Shown in pieces: positions 8,398 through 17,923 of a DNA stretch of 40,716 nucleotides (its first letter is position 1; each line of letters starts with the position of its first letter). A program made the position numbers and the translations under genes. The notes beneath the pieces were generated by a model. It saw nothing but the letters and a program-made list of their open reading frames with translations, was not told the DNA's origin and did not search any database. The stretch covers positions 1 to 40,716 of the forward strand of contig JAHEBM010000029.1 of the NCBI GenBank assembly GCA_024642245.1, written 5' to 3'. The stretch is from Haliea sp. (GTDB taxonomy: Bacteria; Pseudomonadota; Gammaproteobacteria; Pseudomonadales; Halieaceae).

Positions 8398-10527
8398 ATG
8401 CGCCTCGTCCTGCTTTTCGCCGTTGCCTTCCTGTTTGCCTGCAGTCGCCAGGAACCCCCCGCTGGCGATGTCACTGCAAGTGTAACGACAGTGGTGACAC
8501 CCGCAGCATCTGCCTTCGCGCCAGCCGACACCGATTGGGCGCTACACGGTAACGACTGGCGAGAGCAGCGCTATTCGACGCTGGACCAGGTCAACCGGGA
8601 AAATGTCGACCAACTCGGCCTCGCCTGGTCTTTCGATATGTATACCCAGCGCGGCGTGGAGGCCACGCCCCTGGTGATCGATGGGGTGATGTACGTCACC
8701 GGAACCTGGTCCATGGTTTACGCGCTGGACGCGCGTACGGGTGCACTCAAGTGGTTCTACGATCCGCAGGTGGATCATTCTTTCCTGGCAAAGGGCTGCT
8801 GTGACGCCGTGAACAGGGGCGTCGCCTACGCCGCTGGCAAGGTGATCGCCAGTACCTATGACGGCCGCCTGGTCGCTCTGGACGCGAAGGATGGCTCCGT
8901 GTTGTGGGATGTACAGACCACCGATCGCGACAAACCCTATACCATTACCGGTGCGCCGCGGATCGCCAGGGACAAGGTTATTATCGGCAACGGCGGCGCC
9001 GAGCTGGGAGTGCGAGGTTATGTGTCGGCTTACGCAATAGCCACCGGTGAGATGGTCTGGCGTTTCTACACGGTTCCTGGCAATCCCGCGGACGGTTTCG
9101 AGAACGCTGCGATGGAGAAAGCCGCCGCGACCTGGACAGGAAAGTGGTGGGAATGGGGTGGTGGCGGTACTGCCTGGGACTCCATGGTTTACGATCCTGA
9201 GCTCGACCTGCTGTACGTCGGCGTCGGCAACGGCTCGCCCTGGAATGCCCGCCTGCGCAGCCCCGAGGGGGGCGACAACCTGTTCCTGTCATCCATCATC
9301 GCCCTGCGTCCCGACACCGGGGAATATGTCTGGCACTACCAGACCACGCCCGGCGAGACCTGGGACTATACCGCTACCCAGCACATAATGCTGGCCGACC
9401 TGGAGATTGGCGGCAAGCCGCGCAAGGTGCTCATGCAGGCGCCCAAGAACGGTTTCTTTTACGTGCTCGATCGCGCCACAGGCGAATTGCTGTCCGCCGA
9501 AAAGTACGGCGTGGTCAACTGGGCCAGCCATATCGATATGGCCACGGGGCGCCCGGTGGAAACACCCATGGCACGCGTGTTCGATGGTAAAAACGTATCA
9601 TTGCCCAGTAACGCCGGTGCACATAACTGGCCGGCTATGGCCTACAACCCGGGTACGGGCCTGGTGTATATCCCCACGCTGGTTTTTCCCATTTCTTTCC
9701 TGGAACCCACCGAGGATAAAGACAGCAAGCCGGGGCAGGGATACTGGAACGTGGGCTTCGATCGTATGGGGGGATCCCCGCCGAAGATACCCAACCTGGG
9801 CGAAATTCTCGACAAGCAGTTCCTGGGCCAACTGGTGGCCTGGGATCCGGTCAAGCAGGAGGCACGCTGGAAGGGCCCGGTATCACGTCCTTTACTGGGT
9901 GGTGTTCTGAGCACCGCCGGTGGCCTGGTGTTCGGTGCAGCCGGAAATGATCGCCTGGCGGCTTTCGATGCCGCTACCGGAGCGGCGTTGTGGTCGACTG
10001 ACACCGGCAATGCCGCTGCCGCGCCGGTGACCTATGCGCTGGACGGGGTGCAATACATCGCTATAGCCCAGGGCTTCGGCGGTGGTCTTGCATCCGAGGG
10101 CGGCCCCGTGGCACACGACTGGAACCTGAAAAACATATCCCGGGTCATGGCTTTCAGGATCGGTGGCAGTGCCGAACTACCGGCGCCCCGGCAGGACGAC
10201 CGGACGATGCCGGAACCTGCTGCAGTCACCGCTGACACGGCGGTCGTGCAGCGTGGTGAGGTGGTTTACCACCGTCATTGCGGCTATTGCCACGGCGACG
10301 GCCTGCGCACGGGGGGTGTGACTCCCGACTTGCGCTGGGCGTCTCCACAGGTGCATGACATCTGGCAGGACATAGTACGTGGCGGCGTGCTGGAGTCGCG
10401 GGGCATGGTAAGTTTCAGCAAGTATGTCACCGAGCAGGACGCGGAGGCCATCCGCCAGTATGTGCTGTCCGAGGCCAACCGACTTTATGCGGAACAACAG
10501 CCTGTTGATACCGCCGGTGCTCGCTAG
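8398..10527 (+). CDS. PQQ-dependent quinohemoprotein alcohol dehydrogenase (type II), predicted lipoprotein
   Basis: This 709-residue periplasmic enzyme oxidises alcohols with pyrroloquinoline quinone and passes electrons to its own haem c. Residues 1-15 form a lipoprotein-like signal with LFAC at 12-15. The eight-bladed PQQ propeller follows, with the vicinal cysteines Cys134-Cys135 in GCCDAVNRG and the catalytic Asp323 in TWDYTATQ. The residue two after that Asp is Thr, not the extra Asp of lanthanide enzymes, which suggests calcium. A C-terminal cytochrome c domain carries CGYCH (Cys628, Cys631, His632). The ATG has AAGAGGA upstream. Neighbours suggest an alcohol-to-aldehyde-to-acid-to-acyl-CoA route. 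PQQ biosynthesis genes and a dedicated cytochrome are not in the window. The -2 Phe of the lipobox is uncommon, so lipidation is less certain than export. Confidence 0.93.
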   Translation: MRLVLLFAVAFLFACSRQEPPAGDVTASVTTVVTPAASAFAPADTDWALHGNDWREQRYSTLDQVNRENVDQLGLAWSFDMYTQRGVEATPLVIDGVMYVTGTWSMVYALDARTGALKWFYDPQVDHSFLAKGCCDAVNRGVAYAAGKVIASTYDGRLVALDAKDGSVLWDVQTTDRDKPYTITGAPRIARDKVIIGNGGAELGVRGYVSAYAIATGEMVWRFYTVPGNPADGFENAAMEKAAATWTGKWWEWGGGGTAWDSMVYDPELDLLYVGVGNGSPWNARLRSPEGGDNLFLSSIIALRPDTGEYVWHYQTTPGETWDYTATQHIMLADLEIGGKPRKVLMQAPKNGFFYVLDRATGELLSAEKYGVVNWASHIDMATGRPVETPMARVFDGKNVSLPSNAGAHNWPAMAYNPGTGLVYIPTLVFPISFLEPTEDKDSKPGQGYWNVGFDRMGGSPPKIPNLGEILDKQFLGQLVAWDPVKQEARWKGPVSRPLLGGVLSTAGGLVFGAAGNDRLAAFDAATGAALWSTDTGNAAAAPVTYALDGVQYIAIAQGFGGGLASEGGPVAHDWNLKNISRVMAFRIGGSAELPAPRQDDRTMPEPAAVTADTAVVQRGEVVYHRHCGYCHGDGLRTGGVTPDLRWASPQVHDIWQDIVRGGVLESRGMVSFSKYVTEQDAEAIRQYVLSEANRLYAEQQPVDTAGAR

Positions 10528-10627
10528 GCGCGCCATGGCCGGACCGCTTTCCTTACACCTTGGTCTAATGGCAACGGCCCGGCACTACGATTAGTTTTAG
10601 GGAATTATTTTCGCCGGGAGGCCTGTC

Positions 10628-12487
10628 ATGATCGATAGCCAATTGTGGCGCAGCGCCGCTGACGATGTTCACTGGTACCAGGCGCCCACCAGGCTGCTGG
10701 ACGACAGTCAACCGCCGTTTTACCGCTGGTTCCCCGACGGCGTGATCAACGCCTGTTATAACGCCGTCGATATCCACGTGGAGCAGGGCAGGGGCCAGCA
10801 GTTAGCGGTCATTTACGACAGTCCGGTGACCGGTACCAGGCGCCAGTACACGTTTGACCAGCTGCTGGAGCAGGTTTCGAATTTTGCCGGTGTCCTGCTC
10901 GCACAGGGTGTGACCATGGGCGACCGGGTCATTATCTACATGCCCATGATACCCGAGGCACTCATCGCCATGCTCGGCTGTGCCCGAATTGGCGCTATTC
11001 ACTCGGTGGTGTTCGGCGGATTTGCCAGCAACGAACTGGCGGTGCGAATCGATGACGCCGCGCCCAAACTGATTGTGTCCGCCTCCTGCGGGGTGGAGCC
11101 CAGCCGGGTGGTGGCCTACAAGCCGCTGCTGGATGGGGCGATCGCGCTCGCGCAGCACAAGCCACAAAGCTGCATCATCGTGCAAAGACCCATGCAGGAA
11201 GCCTCGCTGGTGGCGGGCCGGGACCTCGATTGGAATGCTGCCATGGCGGCGGCGCAGCCGGCGGCCTGTGTCCCCGTCAACGCCAACGATCCTCTGTATG
11301 TGCTGTATACCTCGGGCACCACTGGCCAGCCCAAGGGCGTGGTGAGGGACACCGGAGGCAGTGTCGTCAGCCTCAAGTGGACCATGAAAAATATCTACAA
11401 CGTGGAGCCCGGTGATGTGTATTGGGCGGCCTCGGATGTGGGCTGGGTCGTGGGGCACTCCTATATCGTCTACGGCCCGCTGTTCAACGGCAATACCACG
11501 CTCATGTACGAGGGCAAGCCGGTAGGGACCCCTGACCCGGGGGCGTTCTGGCGGGTGATCGAAGAGTACGATGTGAAGGTTCTGTTCACCGCGCCGACGG
11601 CGTTCAGGGCAATCAGGAAAGAGGATCCCGAGGGCAAGTACCTCGACAAGTACGATCACTCCGGCTTGCGTGCGCTGTTTCTTGCCGGTGAACGCTGTGA
11701 CCCGAACACTCTGGAGTGGGCCCAGGCCAAGCTGCAGGTACCGGTGATCGACCACTGGTGGCAAACGGAGACAGGCTGGTCAATCTGCGCCAACTGCCTG
11801 GGCATAGAGCAGTTGCCCATAGTGCCAGGGTCGCCCGCCCGGGCCGTGCCCGGCTACGACGTGCAGGTGCTGGATACGGCTGGCGAGCCACTGCCGCCGG
11901 GAGAAATCGGCGCACTGGTGATCAAGGCGCCGCTGCCGCCCGGGACCTTCACCACCTTGTGGAACGCCCCGGACCGATTCGTAAAGGCCTATTTCAGCAA
12001 GTTTCCCGGTTACTACGAAACCGGCGATGCCGGTTATATCGATGAAAACGGCTATGTTTTTGTCATGGCGCGAACGGATGATGTTATCAATGTTGCCGGT
12101 CATCGCCTGTCGACCGGGGGCATGGAGGAGGTATTGGCTGATCACCCCGATGTGGCCGAATGTGCGGTTATCGGTATAGCCGACGCGATGAAGGGGCAGT
12201 TACCACTGGGTTTGCTGGTGCTGAATGCCGGCGTGGAGCGAGACCCCGCGGACATCGTCACTGAAGTGATCCAGCAGGTCCGCGAGCGCATAGGACCTGT
12301 CGCGGCATTCAAATTGTGCGCCGTGGTGGAGCGCCTGCCGAAAACGCGCTCGGGGAAAATACTGCGCGGCACCATGCGCAGTATTGCCGATGGTGATACC
12401 TGGAAAATGCCGGCAACCATTGACGACCCGGCGACGCTCGATGAGATCGGCGCGGTCCTGAAAAAGCTGGGCCTGCCCGCTGCTTGA
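10628..12487 (+). CDS. prpE: Short-chain acyl-CoA synthetase, propionyl-CoA synthetase (PrpE/ACSS3) type
   Basis: This 619-residue AMP-forming ligase activates a short carboxylic acid to its acyl-CoA with ATP. It has the acetyl-CoA-synthetase N-terminal lid region, the P-loop-like YTSGTTGQPKGVV, the adenylate-binding HWWQTETGW and YYETGDAGYID, and the C-terminal catalytic lysine motif RSGKILR. The RDTGG segment after the P-loop and the VAGHRLSTG hinge resemble propionyl-CoA synthetases more than acetyl-CoA synthetases. The ATG has GGGAGG seven bases upstream. Its place after an aldehyde dehydrogenase and an alcohol dehydrogenase suggests it activates the acid they produce. Acetate versus propionate preference cannot be decided here. 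Confidence 0.88.
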   Translation: MIDSQLWRSAADDVHWYQAPTRLLDDSQPPFYRWFPDGVINACYNAVDIHVEQGRGQQLAVIYDSPVTGTRRQYTFDQLLEQVSNFAGVLLAQGVTMGDRVIIYMPMIPEALIAMLGCARIGAIHSVVFGGFASNELAVRIDDAAPKLIVSASCGVEPSRVVAYKPLLDGAIALAQHKPQSCIIVQRPMQEASLVAGRDLDWNAAMAAAQPAACVPVNANDPLYVLYTSGTTGQPKGVVRDTGGSVVSLKWTMKNIYNVEPGDVYWAASDVGWVVGHSYIVYGPLFNGNTTLMYEGKPVGTPDPGAFWRVIEEYDVKVLFTAPTAFRAIRKEDPEGKYLDKYDHSGLRALFLAGERCDPNTLEWAQAKLQVPVIDHWWQTETGWSICANCLGIEQLPIVPGSPARAVPGYDVQVLDTAGEPLPPGEIGALVIKAPLPPGTFTTLWNAPDRFVKAYFSKFPGYYETGDAGYIDENGYVFVMARTDDVINVAGHRLSTGGMEEVLADHPDVAECAVIGIADAMKGQLPLGLLVLNAGVERDPADIVTEVIQQVRERIGPVAAFKLCAVVERLPKTRSGKILRGTMRSIADGDTWKMPATIDDPATLDEIGAVLKKLGLPAA

Positions 12488-12596
12488 AGGCCCGTGAAGA
12501 CGGTGGCATGCCCCGCCGGTAAGGACGCTTGCCACCGATCCATCCCGGTTGTTACGTGGTATTATCAGCAGCTCGAATGAACACGGCTGGTTCGAA

Positions 12597-13610
12597 ATGC
12601 TCAGATATGTGTTGGTCCTGGCGGGGTTCTTACTGGCCGCCACAAGCCCTTTCCTGATTGGCGGCTGCAGTTGCGGCTTTGATTGCAATAACGAGGATAG
12701 CCAGGGCAAGACGATCCTCAGCCTGGGATTTTCTGACGCGCTGCCGGAGGACCTCAAGCAGGTTGTCATCGAAGTCGACAGCATAAGCTTCCGCCGTACC
12801 GGCGCCGCGGATGTCGTGGTAGACACCTTCACGATACCTGCCCTGGGCCTGGTATCGGCAGACACTTTCCAGATCGATTTACTGCAGTACCGCGGGCGCA
12901 ACCAGTTGCGGGTTATCGCCGGCCTCGAGCTGGCGTCGGGCACTTACAGCCAGCTGCAGGTCAAAATACTGGGAGGCGACGTCAACCGCTCTTATGTCCA
13001 GCAGGCCGATGACACCCTCAGTGAACTGTCGGTGCCCGGCGGGGTGCTCACCCTGCCGGGGGCGAAGTTTGCCGCGTCCGATCAGGCCTACACGGTTGAA
13101 TTCAGTCTTGCGCAGTCCCTGCGCGCAGATGCTGCCGGGACGCTTTACCAGATGGGTGCTGAAGGCATCAGGCTGCAGGACAATGCCACTGCAGCCAGCC
13201 TGTCGGGTCGAGTCGACAGCAGCCTGTTTGACACGGAGGTCCCCTGTAACGAAAAGAGCGATCCCGCCCAGGGCAACCGGATCTATCTCTACCAGGGCCT
13301 GAAGCAGTCGAGCGAGCGCCTGGGCGATGTTCATACAGGCAACAGCAGCTCGGTCGCACCTTCCAATGTGCTGCCGCCGTTTGCCGTGGCGTCCCTGGTC
13401 AGGAACTCACTCACCGCCAGTTGGGAGTATGTGTTCGGCTTTCTGCCGGCAGGCGATTACACCCTGGCTTTCGCTTGCGATACCGCCGCGGATGATTCCG
13501 TTGAATTCGACGACCTGGTCGTGCCGCTGCCGGTGAACCAGGTGTATTCCGTCAAGTTGTCTGCGGGTACATCGACGGCATGTGATCTCACCGCTACCGG
13601 TAAATGCTGA
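12597..13610 (+). CDS. DUF4382 domain-containing predicted lipoprotein
   Basis: This protein of 337 residues starts with a hydrophobic signal ending IGGC, which fits a lipobox, so it is probably anchored to a membrane facing the periplasm or outside. The mature part begins with cysteine-rich CSCGFDC and then matches the DUF4382 pattern, SLGFSDALPEDLKQVVIEVD and ELASGTYSQLQVKI, a beta-sandwich found in secreted bacterial proteins of unknown function. The C-terminal third (YVFGFLPAGDYTLAFAC) resembles a second beta-rich domain that recurs in such proteins. ATG 12597 was chosen because it places the signal at the N-terminus; no good ribosome site is visible, and a TTG at 12549 is in frame. It converges on the COG2509 flavoprotein gene with only 7 bp between the stop codons. 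Confidence 0.8.
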   Translation: MLRYVLVLAGFLLAATSPFLIGGCSCGFDCNNEDSQGKTILSLGFSDALPEDLKQVVIEVDSISFRRTGAADVVVDTFTIPALGLVSADTFQIDLLQYRGRNQLRVIAGLELASGTYSQLQVKILGGDVNRSYVQQADDTLSELSVPGGVLTLPGAKFAASDQAYTVEFSLAQSLRADAAGTLYQMGAEGIRLQDNATAASLSGRVDSSLFDTEVPCNEKSDPAQGNRIYLYQGLKQSSERLGDVHTGNSSSVAPSNVLPPFAVASLVRNSLTASWEYVFGFLPAGDYTLAFACDTAADDSVEFDDLVVPLPVNQVYSVKLSAGTSTACDLTATGKC

Positions 13611-13617
13611 CCCGTCC

Positions 13618-15252
13618 TTATTGCAACAGATCCAGTGCCACCGCCTCGGCAACCTTGATGCCGTCAATTGCCGCGGACAGGATGCCCCCGGCATAACCCG
13701 CACCTTCACCGGCGGGGTAGAGCCCGGCTGTATTGACGCTTTGAAAGTTATCGCCCCGCTTGATGCAGATGGGCGATGAGGTCCGGGTTTCAATGCCGGT
13801 CAAGACCGCGTCACCCATGGCGAATCCCCTGATCTGCCGGTCAAATGCCGGGATGGCCTCGCGCAGGGCGTCTATGGCAAAGGCGGGCAGGGCAGCGGCC
13901 AGGTCGCACAGGGTGACGCCAGGCTGGTAGGAGGGGGTGACAGACCCCAGCTCAGTGGATGGCCTGCCCTCGAGAAAATCGCCTACCAGCTGGGCCGGTG
14001 CGTTGTAATTGCTGCCACCCAGCTCATAGGCCAGGGTTTCCAACTTGCGCTGCAGTGCGATGCCCGCGAGGGGGTGTTGCGGGTAGTCCTGCTCGGGCGT
14101 GATGCCCACCACGATAGCCGCATTGGCATTGCGCTCATTGCGCGAGTACTGGGACATGCCGTTGGTGACCACGCGTCCCTTCTCGGACGTGGCCGCCACC
14201 ACCGTACCGCCCGGGCACATGCAGAAACTGTAAACGCTGCGCCCGTTGCTGCAGTGGTGTACCAGCTTGTATTCAGCGGCGCCCAGGGCGGGATGGCCTG
14301 CCTGCTCGCCAAAACGCGCGCGGTCGATGATCGATTGGGGATGTTCGATCCTGAAACCTATGGAAAAAGGCTTCGGTTCTATATAAACCCCCTGGTCGTG
14401 GAGCGCCTGGAAGGTGTCCCGTGCGCTGTGACCGACCGCGAGAATCACATGCCTGGCCGCCAGGACCTCGCCGCCGGCCAGGATTACCCCGGTGACCTGC
14501 CGGGTACCGGCCTTGTCGGCCTGTAGCTGGATCGATTCGACTTTTTGCTCGAATCGTATCTCGCCGCCCAGGCGCAGGATTTCTGCCCGCATATTCTCGA
14601 CCATTTTCACCAGCTTGAATGTGCCGATGTGGGGCTTGCTGTCGACCAGGATTTCGGCCGGTGCCCCGGCTTTTACGAATTCAGTGAGTACCTTGCGCCC
14701 CAGGTGGCGCCTGTCCTTCACCTGGCTGTAAAGCTTGCCGTCCGAGAATGTGCCGGCCCCGCCCTCGCCAAACTGCACGTTGGACTCGGTTTGCAGCTCT
14801 CGCGTTCGCCATAGCCCCCAGGTGTCCCGGGTGCGCTTTCTCACATCCCTGCCGCGTTCCAGTACGATCGGCTTGAAGCCCATCTGGGCCAGCAGCAGGG
14901 CTGCCAGTATGCCGCAGGGACCAAAGCCGATCACCAGCGGGCGCTGTTGCCGGGCGTCCGGATATCCGGGTTCGGCCCTGGCGACGAATCGGTAGCTGGT
15001 ATCGGGGCTCGGTCCGATCGATGAACTGTCGGGGTGCGCTTCGAGTACGCGTTTTTCCAGCCTGGGATCGAGCGTGACGTCAACCTGGTAAATCAGCTGT
15101 ATGGCGGATTTTTTGCGTGCGTCGTGGCTGCGCTTGAACACGGTGAAGCCGCTTACTTCAGTCCTGTCTAGCCGCAGCTTGCACGCTATCGCGGCCGCGA
15201 GATCGTCCTCGCTGTGGTCCAGCGGTAACTTGATTTCGTTCAGTCGCAGCAT
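13618..15252 (-). CDS. FAD-dependent dehydrogenase of the COG2509 family
   Basis: This 544-residue flavoprotein has an N-terminal domain of about 100 residues (MLRLNEIKLPLDHSED onward) that is characteristic of COG2509, then a dinucleotide-binding motif GFGPCGILAALLLAQMG and the family signature GGAGTFSDGKLYSQVKD. The C-terminal PAGEGAGYAGGI segment completes the FAD site. The substrate is unknown. The frame is open upstream to 15411, but ATG 15252 fits the known N-terminus and avoids overlap with the BaiN-type gene. It is the third gene after ychJ and the BaiN-type gene on this strand, 116 bp after the latter. Confidence 0.87.
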   Translation of the reverse strand: MLRLNEIKLPLDHSEDDLAAAIACKLRLDRTEVSGFTVFKRSHDARKKSAIQLIYQVDVTLDPRLEKRVLEAHPDSSSIGPSPDTSYRFVARAEPGYPDARQQRPLVIGFGPCGILAALLLAQMGFKPIVLERGRDVRKRTRDTWGLWRTRELQTESNVQFGEGGAGTFSDGKLYSQVKDRRHLGRKVLTEFVKAGAPAEILVDSKPHIGTFKLVKMVENMRAEILRLGGEIRFEQKVESIQLQADKAGTRQVTGVILAGGEVLAARHVILAVGHSARDTFQALHDQGVYIEPKPFSIGFRIEHPQSIIDRARFGEQAGHPALGAAEYKLVHHCSNGRSVYSFCMCPGGTVVAATSEKGRVVTNGMSQYSRNERNANAAIVVGITPEQDYPQHPLAGIALQRKLETLAYELGGSNYNAPAQLVGDFLEGRPSTELGSVTPSYQPGVTLCDLAAALPAFAIDALREAIPAFDRQIRGFAMGDAVLTGIETRTSSPICIKRGDNFQSVNTAGLYPAGEGAGYAGGILSAAIDGIKVAEAVALDLLQ

Positions 15253-15368
15253 ACAGGGTCGGCGCTTGCCTTTCGGTGGTGGGTTTTGGCGCGGATCATA
15301 ACAGCTTTGGGACAGGAGTTTCAGCCGCTGCAACAGGGGCGCGTCCTGGAGGGGGCGGCTCGACTTTA

Positions 15369-16601
15369 CTAGGCGTACATTCCCGCCGCGTAACCGGAAG
15401 ACCAGGCCCACTGGAAGTTGAATCCTCCGAGGTGACCGGTCACATCCATGACCTCGCCGACAAAAAACAGGCCGGGATGCCCCCGTGCCTCCATGGTCTT
15501 GGAACTGATATGGCCGGTATCCACGCCGCCAAGGGTTACCTCGGCGGTCCGGTAGCCCTCCGTGGCGGAGGGTTTCAGCTGCCAGGCGTTAAGCCGCTGG
15601 CCGATTGTCGTTACCTGCCGGTCAGGAAATTCCCCCAGGGGCACATCGGCCTTGTCAGGCCACCACAGCGCTTGCAGTTCGGTGACCAGCGCCCTGGGCA
15701 GGTGTTTGTTGAGCAGGCTTCCCAGGCGTTGTCGGGCCTGCCCGGACTTGCTGTCCATGAGTAGGGCGGTAGCGTCCGTCCCGGGCAGCAGGTTGACGCA
15801 TACCGGCTCCCCCGGCTGCCAGTAACTTGAAATCTGCAGGGTCGCGGGACCGCTGATACCCCGGTGGGTAAACAGCATATTTTCGACAAAAACGTGTCCC
15901 TTGCAGCTTAATTCCACCGGTAGTGACACCCCGGCCAGCCGCTCGCACATGTCGCGGGTTGCGTCGCTGAACATAAACGGCACCAATCCGGCCCGCAGCG
16001 GCGTGAGCGGCAAGCCAAACTGGCTTGCGATCTGGTAGCCCTGGCCGCTGCCGCCGAGGGTGGGAATGGAAAGCGCCCCGGTGGCGACTACCACAGAGCT
16101 GCATTCGACAGGGCGACCCGTGCCGGATTGCAGGCAGTCGACTGTGTAACGCCGTGGTGTAGCCTCGCCGGTGGCGTGCCCGGCGGTGACCGCTGCCGCA
16201 TCGCAATGGGTCCTGATGGCCACGCCAGCCGCTTCGCACTCGCGCAGTAGCATGTCCAGGATGTCCCTGGCGGAGTGCAGGCAGAACAACTGGGTGTGCT
16301 TGCGCTCCTCGTATTCGATGCCGTGTCGCTCGACCATGGCGATAAAATCCCACTGGGTATACCGGCTGAGCGCGGATTTACAAAAGTGGGGATTCTGGCT
16401 GATAAAGTTATCCGCCGTGACCAGGCGATTGGTGAAATTGCAGCGTCCGCCGCCGGACATGAGAATCTTTTTCCCGACTTTATTGGCTCTTTCGAGCACC
16501 AGTACACGGCGGCCGCGCTGGCCCGCGGTCAAGGCGCACATGAGACCGGCAGCGCCGCCGCCAAGTACCACCACATCGTACTGCTCAGGAGAACCGTGCA
16601 T
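15369..16601 (-). CDS. BaiN/HI0933 family NAD(P)/FAD-dependent oxidoreductase
   Basis: This 410-residue protein has the FAD dinucleotide motif VVVLGGGAAGLMCAL and the family-defining KVGKKILMSGGGRCNFTN at about residues 40-60. The C-terminal end, VGEVMDVTGHLGGFNFQWAWS, is equally typical. Members of the family are widespread; one clostridial homologue (BaiN) acts on bile acid intermediates, but most have no known substrate, and nothing here points to one. The gene begins 14 bp after the ychJ stop, so the two are probably co-transcribed. Confidence 0.92.
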   Translation of the reverse strand: MHGSPEQYDVVVLGGGAAGLMCALTAGQRGRRVLVLERANKVGKKILMSGGGRCNFTNRLVTADNFISQNPHFCKSALSRYTQWDFIAMVERHGIEYEERKHTQLFCLHSARDILDMLLRECEAAGVAIRTHCDAAAVTAGHATGEATPRRYTVDCLQSGTGRPVECSSVVVATGALSIPTLGGSGQGYQIASQFGLPLTPLRAGLVPFMFSDATRDMCERLAGVSLPVELSCKGHVFVENMLFTHRGISGPATLQISSYWQPGEPVCVNLLPGTDATALLMDSKSGQARQRLGSLLNKHLPRALVTELQALWWPDKADVPLGEFPDRQVTTIGQRLNAWQLKPSATEGYRTAEVTLGGVDTGHISSKTMEARGHPGLFFVGEVMDVTGHLGGFNFQWAWSSGYAAGMYA

Positions 16602-16615
16602 CGAAAGTCCCGCCG

Positions 16616-17020
16616 TCAGTGCCGGGCGGGGAGGCTGTTCACTTCGCCGCCGACATACAGCCAGCGGCCATTAATACGCTGGAATACCGATTTTTCATGC
16701 AGGATATGCTCATTGCCCAGGGCATCCAGGTATCGCGCCTCGAACTCTACCTGGCCCCGGTCACCTTTCTGCTCCTTGCCCAGGATGCGCAGCCCGAGCC
16801 ATTCGTTATCGCGCCTGGACAGCGTGTCGGCACTCAGTCCGCGTGCTGTTGCCGGGAACCAGGTCTGCAGCAGGTAGTTCCCGTAATCGCCCAGCGCGTA
16901 GGCGCTGTAGCGTGAGCGCATCAACTGCTCCGGCGTTTTTGCCTGCTGCGCGCCACCCAGGAAACGCGCGCAACAGTCCTCGAAAACCTTGCCGCTGCCG
17001 CAGATGCATGAAGTCGCCAT
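16616..17020 (-). CDS. YchJ family protein with SEC-C zinc motif
   Basis: This 134-residue protein begins with a SEC-C-type metal-binding motif, CICGSGKVFEDCC (Cys5, Cys7, Cys16, Cys17), followed by the YchJ core with RSRYSAYALGDYGNYLLQTW. The core resembles an NTF2-like fold. Function is not established for the family. It is divergent from the carboxylesterase gene and is the first of three genes running left (YchJ, BaiN-type, COG2509). Confidence 0.9.
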   Translation of the reverse strand: MATSCICGSGKVFEDCCARFLGGAQQAKTPEQLMRSRYSAYALGDYGNYLLQTWFPATARGLSADTLSRRDNEWLGLRILGKEQKGDRGQVEFEARYLDALGNEHILHEKSVFQRINGRWLYVGGEVNSLPARH

Positions 17021-17122
17021 TTTCCACGAAATCCTTATTTCTATCGATAAAATACTGACCAGGTGCCCGGGGCCGGCGATATACTGCGTCGCACCATCTA
17101 CTCGCCCCTGGGTGCCGCCTGC

Positions 17123-17782
17123 ATGTCCCTATTGCCCTGTATCGATATCGAGCCAAAGACCCCCGCCACTGCCACCGTGATATTGCTGCACGGCCTGGGG
17201 GCCGATGGCAATGACTTTGTACCCATGGTGTCCGAGTTGCAGTTGCCTGCCAGCATGGCCGTGCGGTTTATATTTCCCAACGCGCCGGCGATACCTGTCA
17301 CCCTCAACGGCGGTTACGTTATGCCTGCATGGTATGACATTACTGAAATCAATATCGACAGAAAAATCGACGCCGTCCAGCTGATTGATTCCGCAGAGCA
17401 GGTCAGGCTTCTTATCGATCGCGAGACGGACCGGGGTATTCCCAGTAACCGCATCGTGCTGGCCGGTTTTTCCCAGGGTGGCGCAGTGAGTTACCAGGCC
17501 GCGCTGACTTATATGCAGCCCTTGGCCGGGCTGCTGTGCATGTCGACGTATTTTGCAACCCGGGACACGATCACACCCAATAGCGCCAATAAGCGCCTTC
17601 CGATCCTGATTTGCCACGGAACCCGCGATCCCATGGTGCCCGAGCGCATGGGGCAGCAGGCTCACCAGAGGCTCGATGCCATGGGGTATGAGGTGCAATA
17701 CAGGACCTACCCGGTCGATCATGCCGTCTGCGCCGAGGAAATCGCTGACATTTCCCAATGGCTGCAGCGGGTGCTCGCCTGA
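17123..17782 (+). CDS. Carboxylesterase/phospholipase of the alpha/beta hydrolase family (Abhydrolase_2)
   Basis: This 219-residue cytoplasmic esterase has ILLHGLGADGNDF at the oxyanion site, the nucleophile elbow GFSQGG with Ser117, the acid Asp169 in HGTRDPMVP and the base His200 in YPVDHAVCAEE, a full triad in the normal order. The family includes bacterial carboxylesterases and acyl-protein thioesterase-like enzymes that cleave short acyl esters. ATG 17123 gives the usual family length; the frame is open upstream to 17063 but the extra 20 residues are not conserved-looking. No strong ribosome site is visible. It is monocistronic and divergent from ychJ. Confidence 0.9.
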   Translation: MSLLPCIDIEPKTPATATVILLHGLGADGNDFVPMVSELQLPASMAVRFIFPNAPAIPVTLNGGYVMPAWYDITEINIDRKIDAVQLIDSAEQVRLLIDRETDRGIPSNRIVLAGFSQGGAVSYQAALTYMQPLAGLLCMSTYFATRDTITPNSANKRLPILICHGTRDPMVPERMGQQAHQRLDAMGYEVQYRTYPVDHAVCAEEIADISQWLQRVLA

Positions 17783-17923
17783 CCGATCGCCGGCAAGCCC
17801 TGAGGGAAAATGGCTTATGCCCGGGCTGGTAAAACCTTGCACAATAAGCAAGTCGCGGTTAAATGTGACAGCACGGCCCGTACGGGGACTGTGCGCAAGC
17901 CAATGGAACAGGAACTTTGAGAC

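Noticed and set aside
12501-12537. 8-bp inverted repeat CGGTGGCA/TGCCACCG after the acyl-CoA synthetase gene
   Set aside because: The loop is 21 nt and no T run follows, so a terminator call is not supported, though weak attenuation cannot be excluded.
17042-17049. TATCGATA palindrome between ychJ and the carboxylesterase gene
   Set aside because: An eight-base palindrome is common by chance and has no further support.
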